Positions 1-9,033 of a stretch of DNA of 51,676 nucleotides are shown here, piece after piece; positions within the stretch are counted from its first letter, which is position 1, and each line of letters begins with the position of its first letter. The stretch spans positions 1 to 51,676 of the forward strand of contig NZ_PCOT01000029.1 of NCBI RefSeq assembly GCF_002979415.1, given 5' to 3'. The notes beneath the pieces were generated by a model that worked only from the letters and a program-made list of their open reading frames with translations, searched no databases and was not told the DNA's origin. The DNA is from Microbacterium sp. MYb72 (GTDB lineage Bacteria; Actinomycetota; Actinomycetes; Actinomycetales; Microbacteriaceae). The translations under genes were made by a program, and so were the position numbers.

Positions 1-1
1 G

Positions 2-748
2 ATCCTGGGGCTCGCGGGGGAGTCGGGGTGCGGCAAGACCACTCTCGCGTACGGACTGAACCGGCTGCTGAAGGCTCCGGCGCTGATGACGAGCGGCGAG
101 ATCGTGTTCCACGACCGCGACGGTCGGGACATCGACATCGTGGCGCTCGACGGCGAGGGCCTCAGGGCGTTCCGGTGGGACAAGATCTCGATGGTGTTCC
201 AGGGCGCGATGAACTCCCTGAACCCGGTGATCGACGTGCGGGCGCAGATCTTCGACATCTTCGATACGCATCGCCCGGGGATGGCGCGGCGGGACAAGCA
301 GGCGCGCGCGGAGGAGCTGCTCACCCTGGTGGGTGTGGATCCGGCGCGTCTGACCTCCTTCCCTCACGAGCTGAGCGGCGGCATGCGGCAGCGCATGATG
401 ATCGCGATGGCTCTGGCGCTGGACCCGCAGGTGATGATCATGGACGAGCCGACGACGGCGCTGGACGTGGTCGTGCAGCGGGGCATCATCCGGGAGATCA
501 TGCGGCTGCGCGAGCGGCTGGGGTTCGCGGTGATCTTCATCACGCACGACCTGCCGATGCTGATCGAGATCAGCGATCGGATCGCGGTGATGCTGCAGGG
601 GCAGATCGTGGAGGAGGGGACCGCGGAGGACATCTACCGGTCTCCGCAGCACGAGTACACGAAGCGGCTGCTGTCGAGCTTCCCGTCGCTGACGGGTGAG
701 CGCGGGGACTTCGTGCGCACAGGCGCGAGCCAGGAGGGTGTCCGATGA
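2..748 (+). CDS. ABC transporter ATP-binding protein, DppD/OppD type (5' partial)
   Basis: This is an ATPase subunit of a peptide/nickel/opine-type ABC importer, working at the inner face of the membrane. The reading frame is open from the first bases of the window, so the N-terminus is missing. Visible motifs in order are Walker A (GESGCGKT, within the first 15 codons), the signature LSGGMRQR, Walker [10 protein letters not shown] and the H-loop THD. The C-terminal part resembles the oligopeptide-transporter extension, though the typical Cys-rich stretch is not obvious. Its TGA overlaps the ATG of the next ATPase gene (ATGA), so the two are translationally coupled. The permeases and binding protein should lie upstream, outside the window. 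The substrate cannot be read from the ATPase; the ROK/GH4/kinase genes downstream suggest a glycoside. Confidence 0.93.
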   Translation: MLGLAGESGCGKTTLAYGLNRLLKAPALMTSGEIVFHDRDGRDIDIVALDGEGLRAFRWDKISMVFQGAMNSLNPVIDVRAQIFDIFDTHRPGMARRDKQARAEELLTLVGVDPARLTSFPHELSGGMRQRMMIAMALALDPQVMIMDEPTTALDVVVQRGIIREIMRLRERLGFAVIFITHDLPMLIEISDRIAVMLQGQIVEEGTAEDIYRSPQHEYTKRLLSSFPSLTGERGDFVRTGASQEGVR

Positions 749-1590
749 GCGCGGAAGCGGTGGCGTCGCTGGAGGCGCGGAATCTCAGCAAGGACTTCCA
801 TCTGCGATCGGGGTTCCGCTCGACCGTCCTCCATGCGGTGAAGGACGTGTCGTTCACCGTCGAGGCCGGGCGGACCGTCGCTCTGGTGGGGGAGTCCGGA
901 TCGGGGAAGTCCACGATCGCGCGGATGCTGATGAAGCTGGAGACGCCGACGTCGGGGAGCATCCTGATCGACGGGGTCGAGACGCCCACCAGGGGACGGG
1001 CTCTGGCCGCGTACCGGTCGGACGTGCAGATGGTGTTCCAGGATCCGTTCGCGTCGTTGAACCCGTTCCACACGATCGGTCACCACCTGGAGCGGCCGAT
1101 ACGCCTGCACCACCCCGGTCTGTCGTCGGCGCAGGTGCGGGAGCGTGTGCTCGGGCTGCTGGATCGCGTGCGCCTGTCGCCCGCCGCGGACTACGTGGAC
1201 CGGCGTCCGCACGAGCTGTCGGGCGGGCAGCGGCAGCGCGTCGCGATCGCCCGCGCCCTCGCCCCCGGCGCCCGGTTCATCGTCGCGGATGAGCCGGTGA
1301 GCATGCTGGACGTGTCGATCCGGCTCGGAGTCCTCAATCTGCTCGCGGATCTGCAGCGGGAGGAGAACCTCGGCGTGCTGTACATCACGCACGACCTCGC
1401 GACGGCCCGCCACTTCAGCGACGAGATCATGGTGCTCTACAAGGGGGATGTCGTGGAACGCGGTCCCGCGGACGACGTGATCCTGCACCCTCAGCACGAG
1501 TACACCCGCACCCTCCTCGCCGCCGCCCCCGAACCCGACAACCTCGGCCGGCTCCGCGACGAGGTCCGCGCCGAGCTCGGCATCCACTGA
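745..1590 (+). CDS. ABC transporter ATP-binding protein, DppF/OppF type
   Basis: This is the second ATPase of the same importer, 281 residues. It carries Walker A GESGSGKS, a Q-loop in VFQDPFASLNP, the signature LSGGQRQR, Walker B ending DEPVSMLD (Met where Ala is usual) and the H-loop in ITHD. The C-terminus has the HPQHEYTRTLL block typical of oligopeptide-transporter ATPases. The start ATG overlaps the stop of the upstream ATPase. An 88 bp gap then separates it from the ROK regulator in the same direction. Family assignment is firm; the substrate is not known. Confidence 0.94.
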   Translation: MSAEAVASLEARNLSKDFHLRSGFRSTVLHAVKDVSFTVEAGRTVALVGESGSGKSTIARMLMKLETPTSGSILIDGVETPTRGRALAAYRSDVQMVFQDPFASLNPFHTIGHHLERPIRLHHPGLSSAQVRERVLGLLDRVRLSPAADYVDRRPHELSGGQRQRVAIARALAPGARFIVADEPVSMLDVSIRLGVLNLLADLQREENLGVLYITHDLATARHFSDEIMVLYKGDVVERGPADDVILHPQHEYTRTLLAAAPEPDNLGRLRDEVRAELGIH

Positions 1591-1678
1591 CACCGTTCGC
1601 ACGGCCCGCCACCCCGCACGAGCGGGGAGGCGGATCCGGCGACCCGAACGACCATCCCGATCAGCGAAAGGAGCATCC

Positions 1679-2824
1679 ATGTCACAGATCGACCCGGGCA
1701 CCTCGTCCTGGTTGCGCACCAGGAACGACCGCGAAGCCCTTCGCCTGTTCCTCGAGCACGGCGCGCTCACGCGCACGCGCCTCGGAGAGCTCTCGGGGAT
1801 GTCGAAGCCGACGGCGACGCAGATGATCGCCCGTCTGGAGCGCGCCGACCTCGTCGCCCCGGTCGGCGAGGTCGCCGGCAGCAGAGGTCCGAGCGCCGTG
1901 AGCTGGGGCGTCCGCAACGACCGGATCAACGGAGTCGCCGTCAACATGCTCGACGACGGCATCCAGGCGGTTCTCGTCGATGCTCTCGGCACACCGCATC
2001 CGATCATCGAGCTGCCGGTCCACGACGTGGAGCGGTCGCCGGAGAGCGATGTCGGCCGGGCCATCGAGGCGGCGTGCGCGGCATCCGGTGCCGAACGGAG
2101 CACGGTCGAGGCCGTGACCGTCGGACTGCAGGCCGCCGTCAGCAGCGGCTCCGACACGCTGTCCCTGACCGACACGCTCCCCGGCTGGCCGTCGGAGGGT
2201 TCCCGAGAACGGATCGAATCGAGCCTCGGTGTGTCGGCGACCCTGGAGAACGACGTCAATCTCGCCACCATGGCCGAGCGGGCCTTCGGGGTCGCTCAGG
2301 ATGCCGGCAGCTTCGCTCTCCTCTGGATCGGCGTCGGACTCGGCATCGGGGTCGACCTCGGCGGCTCCATCCATCGGGGCGCTCATGGCGGAGCCGGTGA
2401 GATCGGCTACCTGACCGTGGCCGGCAGACCGGGGGAGCCGGGTGCCGTGACCACCGCCCTGCTCGGCTCCGCGTACGTCATGAACCTCGCCGGAGCGCCG
2501 TCGACGGCACGCTATCCGCAGGGCGTCGCCGCGATCGCAGGGGACGAGCGCGCGCTGCGGGAGATCGCCGGGCGCATAGCCGTGACCATCGAGCCCGTGC
2601 TCGCTGTGCTCGATCCGCAGCTCGTCGTGCTCGGCGGTCCGACCTCGCTCGCGGGCGGGGATCGCCTCGCCGAGCTCGTCGGCGAGATCGTCCTCAGCGA
2701 GGAGCGGCCGACTCCCTCCGTCCGACTCAGCACGACCGGCGACAGCGCCGTTCTCGCCGGTGCCCGGCGTCTGCTCGTGGAGCAGATCCGCGGCCGGCTC
2801 GAAGACCGAATCCCCACACAGTGA
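1679..2824 (+). CDS. ROK family transcriptional regulator
   Basis: This 381-residue protein has an N-terminal winged helix (about residues 12-80, with LGELSGMSKPTATQMIARL as recognition region) fused to a ROK sugar-kinase-like domain, as in NagC/Mlc/XylR regulators. The ROK core is seen in WIGVGLGIGVDLGG followed by a GAGEIGYL segment. The CxCGxxGCxE zinc motif found in NagC and Mlc is absent, so the effector site is probably not zinc-structured in the same way. The start is set by AAAGGAG seven bases before ATG. It sits between the ABC ATPases and the GH4/kinase genes, so it most likely senses a sugar or sugar phosphate and controls this locus. Confidence 0.9.
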   Translation: MSQIDPGTSSWLRTRNDREALRLFLEHGALTRTRLGELSGMSKPTATQMIARLERADLVAPVGEVAGSRGPSAVSWGVRNDRINGVAVNMLDDGIQAVLVDALGTPHPIIELPVHDVERSPESDVGRAIEAACAASGAERSTVEAVTVGLQAAVSSGSDTLSLTDTLPGWPSEGSRERIESSLGVSATLENDVNLATMAERAFGVAQDAGSFALLWIGVGLGIGVDLGGSIHRGAHGGAGEIGYLTVAGRPGEPGAVTTALLGSAYVMNLAGAPSTARYPQGVAAIAGDERALREIAGRIAVTIEPVLAVLDPQLVVLGGPTSLAGGDRLAELVGEIVLSEERPTPSVRLSTTGDSAVLAGARRLLVEQIRGRLEDRIPTQ

Positions 2825-2862
2825 CCCGCACGGGCGCACAGAAGAAAGCACAAGGAGAGCAG

Positions 2863-4119
2863 ATGAAACTCGCCATCGTCGGCGGTGGATCGACTTACAC
2901 CCCGGAGCTGATCGACGGCTTCATCCGACTTCAGAGGGAACTTCCCATCGAGGAGCTCGTGCTCGTCGACACCGACCGCACGAGGCTCGAGCTCGTCGGA
3001 GGCATGTCACGTCGCATGCTGCTGCGAGGAGAGCACCCTGCCCGCCTCACGACGACGGACGACCTCGTCGCCGGCGTCTCCGACGCGGATGCCGTGCTGA
3101 TCCAGCTGCGCGTCGGGGGGCAGGATGCCCGTGAGCAGGACGAGTCCTGGCCGCACGACGTGGACTGCATCGGTCAGGAGACCACAGGCCCCGGGGGACT
3201 CGCGAAGGCGCTGCGCACGGTTCCGATCGTGCTGCGGATCGCCGAGGTGGTCCGCGCGCACGCGAAGCCCGACGCCTGGATCGTCGACTTCACGAACCCG
3301 GTGGGCATCGTCACCCGTGCGCTGCTCCAGGCGGGGCACCGCGCCGTCGGTCTGTGCAACGTCGCCATCGGCTTCCAGCGCCGGTTCGCCTCGGAGGCCG
3401 GAGTCGCCCCCGACCGTGTCGCGCTCGCGCACGTCGGGCTGAACCACCTCACCTGGGAGCGCGGAGTGTTCGTCGACGGCGTCGACATGCTGCCGAATGC
3501 GCTCGAGACGCGTCTGGGCGAGCTCGCAGAGGACGTCGAGCTCGCACCCGCGCTGCTCTCGCAGCTCGGTGTCATCCCCTCGTACTATCTGCGCTACTAC
3601 TACGCGCACGACGAGGTGCTGCACGAGCAGCTGCACGCATCCACCAGGGCGCAGGAGGTGCGCGCGATCGAGCAGGAGCTGCTGGGCATCTACGCCGACG
3701 ACGCCATCGACACCAAGCCCGAGATCCTGGAGAAGCGCGGCGGCGCGTTCTACTCGGAGGCGGCGATCGAGCTGCTCATCGCGATCCGCGGTGGCACCGA
3801 GCTGCCCAGGGTCGTCAACCTCCGGAACGACGGCGTGCTGCCCTTCCTCCCCGACGACCATGTGATCGAGGTGCCGGCCAGGCACATCGACGGACGGTTC
3901 GTCGCCGAGCCGGTCGCCCCTCTTCCCGACGACATCAGCGGACTGATCAGCGCCGTCGCCGGGTACGAGCGCCTCGCCCTCGACGCCGCGGTCCACGGGG
4001 GCCGCGATCGAGTGCTCCGCGCGATGCGCGCGCACCCGCTGGTCCTGCAGCACGACAGAGCGGAGAAGCTCACCGATCTGCTGCTGGCGGCGAACTCCCG
4101 GTTCCTGGAGTGGGCGTGA
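2863..4119 (+). CDS. GH4 family 6-phospho-beta-glucosidase-like enzyme
   Basis: This is a family 4 glycoside hydrolase of 418 residues, which uses NAD+ and a divalent metal in an oxidation-elimination mechanism on 6-phospho-glycosides. The N-terminal dinucleotide fold reads IVGGGSTYTPEL. Family blocks VGGQDAREQDE, GQETTGPGGLAKALRT and FTNPVGIV follow. The presumed metal ligands are Cys165 (GLCN) and His195 (GLNH). I chose ATG 2863 because it has AAGGAGAGC just upstream and begins directly with the Rossmann strand; a longer GTG start at 2821 would overlap the ROK stop but adds 14 unlikely residues. Its TGA overlaps the GTG of the kinase gene. Resemblance is closest to LicH/CelF-type phospho-beta-glucosidases; exact substrate is inference. 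Confidence 0.92.
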   Translation: MKLAIVGGGSTYTPELIDGFIRLQRELPIEELVLVDTDRTRLELVGGMSRRMLLRGEHPARLTTTDDLVAGVSDADAVLIQLRVGGQDAREQDESWPHDVDCIGQETTGPGGLAKALRTVPIVLRIAEVVRAHAKPDAWIVDFTNPVGIVTRALLQAGHRAVGLCNVAIGFQRRFASEAGVAPDRVALAHVGLNHLTWERGVFVDGVDMLPNALETRLGELAEDVELAPALLSQLGVIPSYYLRYYYAHDEVLHEQLHASTRAQEVRAIEQELLGIYADDAIDTKPEILEKRGGAFYSEAAIELLIAIRGGTELPRVVNLRNDGVLPFLPDDHVIEVPARHIDGRFVAEPVAPLPDDISGLISAVAGYERLALDAAVHGGRDRVLRAMRAHPLVLQHDRAEKLTDLLLAANSRFLEWA

Positions 4120-5138
4120 CCGCGGCATCCGATGTCGTCCTCGCCGTCGACGGAGGCGGCTCCAAGACGGATGTCGTGCTGCTCGACGTGTCCGGCGCCG
4201 TGATCGCCTGGGAGCGCGGCCACGGCTCGAGTCCGCAGCTCGAAGGCCTCCACGAGTCCGTGAGGATCATCGACGAGCTCGTCGTGAAGGCACTCGGCGA
4301 TCGAGATCCGCGGCGGCTCGTCCATGTCGGCCTGTACCTCTCCGGGCTCGACCTGACCGATGAGATCGAGGCCTTCCGGTCGGCGATCGCCCCTCTGCCC
4401 TGGGCGGCGGGCTCGGTCATCGCCGAGAACGACCTGCACGCCCTGTTGAGGGCGGGCACCGATTCGGGCGACGCGGTCGCGGTGATCTGCGGGACGGGCA
4501 TGAACGCGATCGGGGTACGCGCGGACGGCGCCGCGGTGCGGTTCCCCGCGCTGGGTCCGCTGTCCGGCGACTGGGGCGGCGGGAGCGAGCTGGGCGACGC
4601 CGTGGTGTGGCATGCGGCACGCGCCGAAGACGGACGGGGGCCAGCGACCGCGCTGCGTCCGCTGCTGCTCGACGCGATCGATGCGCCGAGCGTGAGCGCG
4701 CTGATCGAGGACGTCCACCTCGGCCGCCGGGCCGACGAGGGCTTCGCCCGACTGGCGCCGCTCATCTTCCAGGCCGCTCACGCCGGCGACGCCGTGGCCC
4801 GCTCCGTCGTGCAGCGTCAGGCGGAGGAGGTCGTCGCGTACGTGGCCGCGTGCATCGACCGGCTCGGACTCCTCGATGCCGACGTCCCCGTCGTCTTCGG
4901 CGGAGGCGTCGCGAGAGCGCGCGACCCGCTCCTGCTGGCGGGCATCACTGAGGGGCTCGCCGCGCGGGTCCCGTTCGCGAGACTGTCGATCGTCGACGCC
5001 CCGCCGGTGCTCGGAGCCGCCCTGCTCGCGCTCGGCGACGCGGGAGCGGATGCCGAAGCACTCGCGCGGGCGAGCACGGGGCTCAGCACGGACGAGCGCT
5101 TCGCCCAGCGGATGCCGGCCACGGCATCCCTCCGCTGA
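4116..5138 (+). CDS. BadF/BadG/BcrA/BcrD-type ATPase, probable N-acetylglucosamine or glycoside kinase
   Basis: This 340-residue protein has the acetate/sugar kinase fold. The phosphate-1 loop is DGGGSKTDVVLLD at the N-terminus, the middle has CGTGMNAIG and LGPLSGDWGGGSELG, and a GGGVARARDPLL block lies near the C-terminus. These match eukaryotic-type GlcNAc kinases and bacterial MurNAc/GlcNAc kinases of the same family. The start is GTG 4116, which overlaps the GH4 stop and follows a GGAG. Because GH4 enzymes act on 6-phosphorylated glycosides and no PTS gene is seen, this kinase may make the phosphorylated substrate after ABC import. A role in phosphorylating the released monosaccharide is equally possible. 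Confidence 0.85.
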   Translation: MTAASDVVLAVDGGGSKTDVVLLDVSGAVIAWERGHGSSPQLEGLHESVRIIDELVVKALGDRDPRRLVHVGLYLSGLDLTDEIEAFRSAIAPLPWAAGSVIAENDLHALLRAGTDSGDAVAVICGTGMNAIGVRADGAAVRFPALGPLSGDWGGGSELGDAVVWHAARAEDGRGPATALRPLLLDAIDAPSVSALIEDVHLGRRADEGFARLAPLIFQAAHAGDAVARSVVQRQAEEVVAYVAACIDRLGLLDADVPVVFGGGVARARDPLLLAGITEGLAARVPFARLSIVDAPPVLGAALLALGDAGADAEALARASTGLSTDERFAQRMPATASLR

Positions 5139-5155
5139 ATCAGGAGAGATACGCG

Positions 5156-5190
5156 AAAGGGCGCCCCGACCGACGTCGGGGCGCCCTTTT
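5156..5190. terminator. bidirectional intrinsic terminator
   Basis: A perfect 15 bp stem (5156-5170 with 5175-5189) encloses the loop CGAC. The plus-strand right arm ends in TTTT and the minus-strand right arm also ends in TTT. It sits between the convergent kinase and kgd genes and can stop transcription from both sides. Confidence 0.92.
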
Positions 5191-5197
5191 CACATGC

Positions 5198-8100
5198 TCA
5201 GACGGTGAGCGCCTCGCGGATCAGCGTCGCCTGCTCGGCCGCGTGGACCTTCGACGAGCCGGTCGCGGGGGAGGCCGACGCCGCGCGGGCGACCGGGCGG
5301 AACGTGCGGTCTCCGGGGACGTCGGCGAAGGCCAGAGCCAGGAACGGCCAGGCGCCCTGGTTCTCCGGCTCCTCCTGCACCCACACCAGCTCGGCGTTCG
5401 GGTAGGAGTCGGTGATCGCCTTCAGCTCGTCGATCGGGGTCGGGTACAGCTGCTCGAGACGGACGAGCGCGACCTCCGGGTTCGGGTTCTTCTCGAGATC
5501 GGCGCGGAGGTCCCAGTGGACCTTGCCCGAGTGCACGAGCACCCGCTTGACAGCGCTGCGGTCGAGACCGCGGTCGTCGTCGATGACCGGCTCGAAGCGC
5601 CCGCTGGTGAACGCCTCGACGGGGCTGGTGGCGCCGCGCAGACGCAGCATCGCCTTCGGCGTGAACACGATCAGCGGCTTGCGCGGACGTGCGTAGGCCT
5701 GACGGCGCAGCAGGTGGAAGTGCGAGGCGGGGGTCGACGGGCGGGCCACGATCATGTTCTCCTGCGCGCACAGCTGCAGGAAGCGCTCGATGCGCGCCGA
5801 CGAGTGGTCGGGTCCCTGGCCCTCGTAGCCGTGCGGGAGCAGCAGGGTCACGCTGGACTGCTGGCCCCACTTCTGCTCCGCGGCGGAGATGTACTCGTCG
5901 ATGACGGACTGGGCGCCGTTGACGAAGTCGCCGAACTGCGCCTCCCACAGCACGAGCGCCTCGGGCGCCTCGACGGAGTAGCCGTACTCGAAGCCGAGGG
6001 CGGCGTACTCGCTGAGCAGCGAGTCGTAGACGAAGAAGCGACCCTGGGCGTCGGAGAGGTTCGACAGCGGCAGCCACTCCTGGCCGTTCGCGCGGTCGTG
6101 CAGGGTCGCGTGGCGCTGCACGAAAGTGCCGCGACGGGAGTCCTGACCGGCGAGACGCACCGGAGTGCCCTCCACGAGCAGGGAGCCGAAGGCGAGCAGC
6201 TCGCCGAAGCCCCAGTCGATGCCGCCGTTGCGGCTCATGTCGAGGCGCTTGTCGAGCAGCTGCTGGATCTTCGGGTGCACCGTGAAGCCCTCGGGCTTGT
6301 TCACGAAGGCATCGCCGATGAGCTGGATGACCTCCTTCGCGACGCCGGTGACCTCGGGCGCGCCGATCTGCTCGTCGACGGGCAGCAGGTCGGGGGCGAT
6401 CGGGGTCGCACCGGTCTCGGCGGCGTGCGTCTCGGCGAACGCGATCTCCAGACGGTTCTGGAAGTCGGCCTTCGCCTGGTCGTACTCCTCCTCGGTGATG
6501 TCGCCGCGCCCAACGAGGGACTCGGTGTAGAGCTTGCGCACCGAGCGCTTCGCCTGGATGAGGTCTGTCATCAGCGGCTGCGTCATCGAGGGGTCGTCTC
6601 CCTCGTTGTGACCGCGGCGGCGGTAGCAGACCAGGTCGATGACGACGTCGCGGTGGAACCGCTCGCGGTACTCGAACGCCAGCTGTGCGACGTGGATGAC
6701 GGCCTCGGGGTCATCGCCGTTCACGTGGAAGACCGGCGCCTGGATCGTCTTGGCGACGTCGGTGGAGTACACCGACGTGCGGCCGTCGTTCGGGGTCGTG
6801 GTGAAGCCGACCTGGTTGTTCACGACGACATGGATGGTGCCGCCCGTGCGGTAGCCGCGCAGCTGCGACATCTGCAGCGTCTCGACGACGACGCCCTGTC
6901 CGGCGAACGCGGCGTCGCCGTGCACGAGGATCGGCAGCCAGGTGAAGGTGCCGATGGGCTTGCGGTCCTGCTTCGCGCGCACGATGCCCTCGAGCACTCC
7001 GTCCACGGTCTCCAGGTGCGAGGGGTTCGCCGCGAGGTAGACGGGCAGCTGAGCGCCGTCCTCGGCGATGAAGGTGCCCTCGGTGCCGAGGTGGTACTTC
7101 ACGTCGCCGGAGCCGCGCTGGTTGCCCGGGGTCTGGTGTCCCTCGAACTCCTGGAACACCTGGCCGTAGGTCTTGCCGGCGATGTTGGTGAGGACGTTCA
7201 GGCGGCCGCGGTGGGCCATGCCGATCGCCGCGCCCTCGAGCCCTGCGTTCGCGGCGCCCTGGAGGATCTCGTCGAGCAGGGGGACGAGGGACTCGCCGCC
7301 CTCGAGGGAGAAGCGCTTCTGGCCGACGAACTTGGTCTGCAGGAAGGTCTCGAACGCCTCGGCCTCGTTGAGTTTGCGGAGGACGCGGAGCTGCTCGTCG
7401 TGACCGGGCTTCTGGTACTTGACCTCCACCTTCTCCTGGAACCAGCGGCGCTGCTCCGGGTCCTGGATGTGCATGTACTCGATGCCCAGCGTGCGGCAGT
7501 ACGAGTCGCGCAGCACGCCGAGGATGTCGCGCAGCTTCGCGATGCGACGTCCGCCGAATCCGCCGGTGACGAACTCGCGGTCGAGGTCCCAGAAGGTGAG
7601 GCCGTGGTTCTCGATCTCGAGGTCGGGGTGCGAGCGCTGCACGTACTCGAGGGGGTCGATGTCGGCCATCAGGTGTCCGCGGACGCGGAACGAGTTGATG
7701 AGCTCCTGCACGCGAGCCTGCTTGTCGACGCGCTCGGCGAGGTCCACCGCGATGTCGGCGTTCCAGCGGATCGGCGCGTACGGGATGCGCAGGGCGGCGA
7801 AGATGTCGTCGTAGAAGCCGCGCTGCCCGATGAGCAGCTCGTGCACCTTCTTCAGGAACTCGCCGGATCCGGCGCCCTGGATGACGCGGTGGTCGTAGGT
7901 GCTGGTGAGGGTGATCGTCTTGCCGATCGCCAGCTCGTTCAGCGTCTTGTCGCTCGCGCCCTGGAACTCGGCCGGGTACTCGAGCGCGCCGGCGCCGATG
8001 ATGCAGCCCTGGCCCTTCATCAGACGCGGCACGGAGTGCACGGTGCCGATGCCGCCGGGGTTCGTGAGCGAGACCGTGGTGCCCTGGAAGTCGGCGGCGG

Positions 8101-8872
8101 TGAGCTTGTTGTTGCGAGCGCGGGTGACGAGGTCCTCGTACGCGACGAGGTACTCGCTGAACGTCATCGTGTCGGCGCGCTTGATGCTCGGCACCATGAG
8201 GGCGCGGGTGCCGTCGGGCTTGGGAAGGTCGATCGCGATGCCGAGGTTGACGTGCGCGGGGGCGACGACCGAGGGCTTGCCGTCGATCTCGGCGTAGAAG
8301 ACGTTCTGGCTGCGGAACTCGTCGAGCGTGCGGATGAGCGCCCAGCCGATGAGGTGCGTGAAGCTGATCTTGCCGCCGCGGGTGCGAGCCATGTGGTTGT
8401 TGATGACGATGCGGTTGTCGATCATCAGCTTCGCGGGAACGGTGCGGACGCTGGTGGCGGTCGGAACCGTCAGCGACTCGTCCATGTTCGCGGCGAGGGT
8501 CTTGGGCAGACCGCGCAGCGGGGTGACCTTGTCCTCTTCGGCCGCGTCGACTGCCGCATCCTTCGCCTCGGGCTTCGGCGCCTGGGCGGGGATCGGGGCG
8601 GCTGCTGCGGGCTTGGCCGTGGTGCGTGCGACGGGCTGCGCGCCGATGACGGGGATCGGAGCCGTCACAGGGTGCGCGGGCTGAGCGGGAGCGGGAGATG
8701 CGGCTGCGGCGGTGCCGGTCGCGGCATCCGACTGGTACTTCTCCAGGATCGGCCACCACTCCTTGTCGACGGAGTCGCGGTTCACCTTGAACTGCTCGTA
8801 GAGCTCTTCGACGAGCCAGGAATTGGCTCCGAACCCCCCGTCGCCCCCGACGCCGGTCACCTGGTTCGACAC
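5198..8872 (-). CDS. kgd: multifunctional 2-oxoglutarate metabolism enzyme (fused E2o/E1o, Kgd type)
   Basis: This 1224-residue enzyme combines an acyltransferase (E2o-like) and a thiamine-diphosphate 2-oxoglutarate dehydrogenase/decarboxylase (E1o) in one chain, as in Mycobacterium Kgd and Corynebacterium OdhA (about 1220-1230 residues). Order: a short E1-type N-terminal helix (ANSWLVEELYEQF), an Ala/Pro-rich linker, an E2 catalytic core with YDHRVIQGAGSGEF, then E1 with RDSYCRTLGIEYMHI, GMAHRGRLNVL and HGDAAFAGQGVV. There is no lipoyl domain, as in the rest of this family, so lipoyl groups come from another E2 in trans. GTG 8872 was chosen because it gives the conserved start and follows AAAGAGGG; an in-frame GTG at 8947 is an alternative. 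It links the TCA cycle and glutamate metabolism. Confidence 0.97.
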   Translation of the reverse strand: MSNQVTGVGGDGGFGANSWLVEELYEQFKVNRDSVDKEWWPILEKYQSDAATGTAAAASPAPAQPAHPVTAPIPVIGAQPVARTTAKPAAAAPIPAQAPKPEAKDAAVDAAEEDKVTPLRGLPKTLAANMDESLTVPTATSVRTVPAKLMIDNRIVINNHMARTRGGKISFTHLIGWALIRTLDEFRSQNVFYAEIDGKPSVVAPAHVNLGIAIDLPKPDGTRALMVPSIKRADTMTFSEYLVAYEDLVTRARNNKLTAADFQGTTVSLTNPGGIGTVHSVPRLMKGQGCIIGAGALEYPAEFQGASDKTLNELAIGKTITLTSTYDHRVIQGAGSGEFLKKVHELLIGQRGFYDDIFAALRIPYAPIRWNADIAVDLAERVDKQARVQELINSFRVRGHLMADIDPLEYVQRSHPDLEIENHGLTFWDLDREFVTGGFGGRRIAKLRDILGVLRDSYCRTLGIEYMHIQDPEQRRWFQEKVEVKYQKPGHDEQLRVLRKLNEAEAFETFLQTKFVGQKRFSLEGGESLVPLLDEILQGAANAGLEGAAIGMAHRGRLNVLTNIAGKTYGQVFQEFEGHQTPGNQRGSGDVKYHLGTEGTFIAEDGAQLPVYLAANPSHLETVDGVLEGIVRAKQDRKPIGTFTWLPILVHGDAAFAGQGVVVETLQMSQLRGYRTGGTIHVVVNNQVGFTTTPNDGRTSVYSTDVAKTIQAPVFHVNGDDPEAVIHVAQLAFEYRERFHRDVVIDLVCYRRRGHNEGDDPSMTQPLMTDLIQAKRSVRKLYTESLVGRGDITEEEYDQAKADFQNRLEIAFAETHAAETGATPIAPDLLPVDEQIGAPEVTGVAKEVIQLIGDAFVNKPEGFTVHPKIQQLLDKRLDMSRNGGIDWGFGELLAFGSLLVEGTPVRLAGQDSRRGTFVQRHATLHDRANGQEWLPLSNLSDAQGRFFVYDSLLSEYAALGFEYGYSVEAPEALVLWEAQFGDFVNGAQSVIDEYISAAEQKWGQQSSVTLLLPHGYEGQGPDHSSARIERFLQLCAQENMIVARPSTPASHFHLLRRQAYARPRKPLIVFTPKAMLRLRGATSPVEAFTSGRFEPVIDDDRGLDRSAVKRVLVHSGKVHWDLRADLEKNPNPEVALVRLEQLYPTPIDELKAITDSYPNAELVWVQEEPENQGAWPFLALAFADVPGDRTFRPVARAASASPATGSSKVHAAEQATLIREALTV

Positions 8873-8959
8873 GCTCGATCGCCCTCTTTCATCGCTGAAT
8901 CTCAACGTGTGCTCACAAGGACGCAGGATGCGCCCGGGTCTGCACACTCTCGACCCACA

Positions 8960-8965
8960 AGCCTA
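8960..8965 (-). promoter_or_regulatory. possible -10 box for kgd
   Basis: TAGGCT on the minus strand would start transcription near 8953, giving a leader of about 80 nt before GTG 8872. It lies in the 161 bp region shared with the divergent guaB1 promoter. No clear -35 is seen. Confidence 0.4.
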
Positions 8966-9021
8966 ACGTGTTTCCCCGGGGGATTCGTCGTCGCGGCACG
9001 CCAAGATGCCGATGATCTCGG

Positions 9022-9033
9022 TACCGTGGAGTC
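9022..9033 (+). promoter_or_regulatory. leaderless-type -10 box for guaB1
   Basis: TACCGT is followed by GGAGTC and then ATG 9034. The predicted start of transcription falls on or next to the ATG, so the mRNA is probably leaderless. Confidence 0.55.

Noticed and set aside
634..2271. Long minus-strand ORFs over the ABC ATPase and ROK genes.
   Set aside because: They are shadows of recognisable plus-strand genes and show Arg/Pro/Ala-rich, motif-free translations.
2821..2862. GTG 2821 as the start of the GH4 gene, overlapping the ROK stop.
   Set aside because: ATG 2863 has a strong ribosome site and begins exactly at the dinucleotide fold; the extra 14 residues are polar and unlike the family.
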